Below the pieces are notes generated by a model, which ran no database searches, was not told the DNA's origin, and saw nothing but the letters and a program-made list of their open reading frames with translations. Positions 4,743 to 5,963 of a stretch of DNA of 5,963 nt are shown in pieces. Source of the stretch: Planctomycetota bacterium (GTDB lineage Bacteria; Planctomycetota; PUPC01; JABMSA01). The translations under genes were made by a program, and so were the position numbers. Position 1 is the stretch's first letter. Every line of letters begins with the position of its first letter. The stretch lies in assembly GCA_013202185.1 (NCBI GenBank), contig JABMSA010000064.1, forward strand, positions 1 to 5,963, given 5' to 3'.

Positions 4743-5963
4743 TCAGGCCTCTGTTGCATCGATGGTCTGCGGCTCGAGGGGCAGGCGAATGATAAAGGTG
4801 GTGCCGACGCCGGTTTGTGTGTCGAAGGTGATCGTGCCGCCGTGCCTGTCGACAACAACTGAGTGCGCCATTGCCAGCCCCTGGCCTGTTCCTTTTCCTA
4901 CTTCCTTGGTGGTGAAGAACGGATCAAACGCCCTTGCCCTGATTTCTTCGGACATTCCGGTGCCGGTGTCGCTGATTCGAATTTCAGTCCAGTTGCCGTG
5001 TTGCCTGGTGCTGATGGCGATTGTTCCTCTGCCGCCGGGGGTGCCGCCGATCTTATCGGCGATTGCCTGGGCGGCATTGACGATGATGTTGAGGATCATC
5101 TGGTTGAATTCGCCGGGCAGGCATGGCACCATGGGCAGGGATTCGTCGAGGTCGATTTTCATTTCCGCAACGTATTTCCATTCGTTCCTGGCCACGGTGA
5201 TGGTTGTTTGTATTTCCTTGTTGATGTTTACGGGCTTTTTCTTTTTGACGCCTGGGTGTGAGAATTCTTTTATCGCTCGGATAATTTCAATGACACGTTC
5301 GATGCCTCCGAGAGATTCCTGGATGGCGGCTGGTATCTCCTCGACGAGGTAGTCGATCTCGGTGTTGTCGCAGGCTTGTTGCACTTCTGCTATCATTTCG
5401 TCTGTAACTTGGTTCCTCTTGGCCGCTTCGAGCAGTGCGTGATAGTGCCCGATCAGCCCGAGAAGGTCATCAAAGCTTTGCTGGAGAAAACGGGTGTTGT
5501 CGCCCACGTACTGCGTGGGGGTGTTGATCTCGTGCGCGATGCCGGCTGCGAGTTGGCCGATCGACTCGAGCTTCTGTACCCGGAGAAGCTGCATCTCGAG
5601 GGCCATCTGCTGGGTTACGTCTCTCTTGACGGTTACATAGTTGATGATGTTTCCGGTGTCGTCGCGGACGGGCGAGACTGTCACCTCTTCTTCGTAGGGT
5701 GTGCCGTCTTTCTTTCTGTTTGTGATGTGGCCGGCCCACACTCCTCCTCCCTCGAGGGTGGCCCGTATCTCACGGGATAGCCGCCTGCTGTTTTCTCCGG
5801 TGTTGAAGGCGTCTATGTTGCGGCCGATGGCTTCGTAGGCCGAGTAGCCGGTTGTGCGCTCGAAGGCCGGATTGGCGTATTCGATGGTTCCGTCGATGGC
5901 GGTGATGACGATTGCCTCGTGCGACTGCTCAAAGGCCGTGGCCAGGCGTGCCTGTGCTTCTTC
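4743..5963 (-). CDS. PAS-domain sensor histidine kinase (N-terminus beyond window)
   Basis: The last 406 residues of a sensor kinase are visible; residue 1 here is the codon at 5963-5961. Residues 9-119 form a PAS domain (IEYANPAFERTTGY; WAGHITNRKKDG; a C-terminal motif ending near VKRDVTQ). A coiled linker leads to the H-box GIAHEINTP with phospho-acceptor H144. The catalytic ATPase domain carries the N-box (LNIIVNAAQA, N296), G1 (DTGTGM from D332), the F-box (FDPFFTTK) and G2 (GKGTGQG, 356-362). It should autophosphorylate H144 and pass the phosphate to D58 of the downstream regulator. No membrane segment lies in the visible part; membrane or further sensor domains may lie upstream. A GTG at 5741 falls in the middle of the PAS domain and is not a real start. 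About 152 residues separate H144 from N296, longer than usual. The stop TGA lies one base before the regulator ATG, so the two genes form one operon whose promoter is outside the window. Confidence 0.92.
   Translation of the reverse strand, partial: EEAQARLATAFEQSHEAIVITAIDGTIEYANPAFERTTGYSAYEAIGRNIDAFNTGENSRRLSREIRATLEGGGVWAGHITNRKKDGTPYEEEVTVSPVRDDTGNIINYVTVKRDVTQQMALEMQLLRVQKLESIGQLAAGIAHEINTPTQYVGDNTRFLQQSFDDLLGLIGHYHALLEAAKRNQVTDEMIAEVQQACDNTEIDYLVEEIPAAIQESLGGIERVIEIIRAIKEFSHPGVKKKKPVNINKEIQTTITVARNEWKYVAEMKIDLDESLPMVPCLPGEFNQMILNIIVNAAQAIADKIGGTPGGRGTIAISTRQHGNWTEIRISDTGTGMSEEIRARAFDPFFTTKEVGKGTGQGLAMAHSVVVDRHGGTITFDTQTGVGTTFIIRLPLEPQTIDATEA
4748..4752 (-). promoter_or_regulatory. Ribosome binding site selecting the response-regulator start at 4741
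   Basis: On the minus strand AGAGG ends 6 bases before the ATG at 4741-4739 and lies within the last codons of the kinase gene. It supports this start over the more upstream ATGs, which would add a low-complexity, non-domain extension translated from kinase coding sequence in another frame. Confidence 0.6.

Noticed and set aside
4742..4858. Longer N-terminus of the response regulator from the ATG at 4858
   Set aside because: The added 39 residues are Ser/Pro/Ala-rich, lie within the kinase ATPase-domain coding sequence in another frame, and precede a receiver domain that begins normally at the 4741 ATG with its own ribosome site.
5739..5741. GTG at 5741 as the kinase start
   Set aside because: The frame continues open to the window edge and the upstream residues complete a normal PAS domain, so the GTG is an internal valine codon.

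Overview
The window is a GC-rich bacterial chromosomal segment. It holds a decayed insertion-sequence transposase at the left, one complete carbohydrate-active enzyme gene in the middle, and a convergently transcribed two-component signalling pair at the right. There are no RNA genes, CRISPR arrays or phage genes that I can see. Codon third positions are mostly G or C. The transposase type, the cytosolic GH2 beta-mannosidase and the PAS-kinase/REC-HDOD pair would suit a polysaccharide-degrading Planctomycetota/PVC-type or similar environmental bacterium, but that placement is an impression from family resemblance and is weak.

Left part (1-862): the last 16 codons of a plus-strand gene enter from outside the window. 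A roughly 0.5-kb remnant of an IS4/IS5-like DDE transposase follows, in which two pieces of the protein sit in different frames and the middle is missing. Then comes a non-coding stretch with one strong imperfect hairpin (770-800).

Middle (863-3449): a near-consensus sigma-70 type promoter (TTGACA, 17 bp, TACAAT) and a good Shine-Dalgarno sequence precede a complete 835-residue GH2 beta-mannosidase-like enzyme. Both expected catalytic glutamates are present. Two normally conserved active-site segments deviate, and the protein is unusually rich in cysteine. It has no signal peptide, so it probably hydrolyses mannose-containing oligosaccharides inside the cell.

Right part (3551-5963, minus strand): a PAS-domain sensor histidine kinase, whose N-terminus lies beyond the right edge, is followed after a single base by a response regulator with a receiver domain and an HDOD/HD-type output domain. 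These two almost certainly form one transcription unit and one phosphorelay. The regulator has no DNA-binding domain, so its output is probably protein- or second-messenger-based. Nothing in the sequence links the pair to the mannosidase beyond adjacency; the two units converge across a 101-bp gap without a recognisable terminator.

The most interesting points are the atypical active-site loop of the mannosidase, the HDOD output domain that keeps a full set of HD-type histidine/aspartate residues, the long dimerisation region of the kinase, and a set of similar GGCAA...TTGCC palindromes around the mannosidase gene.
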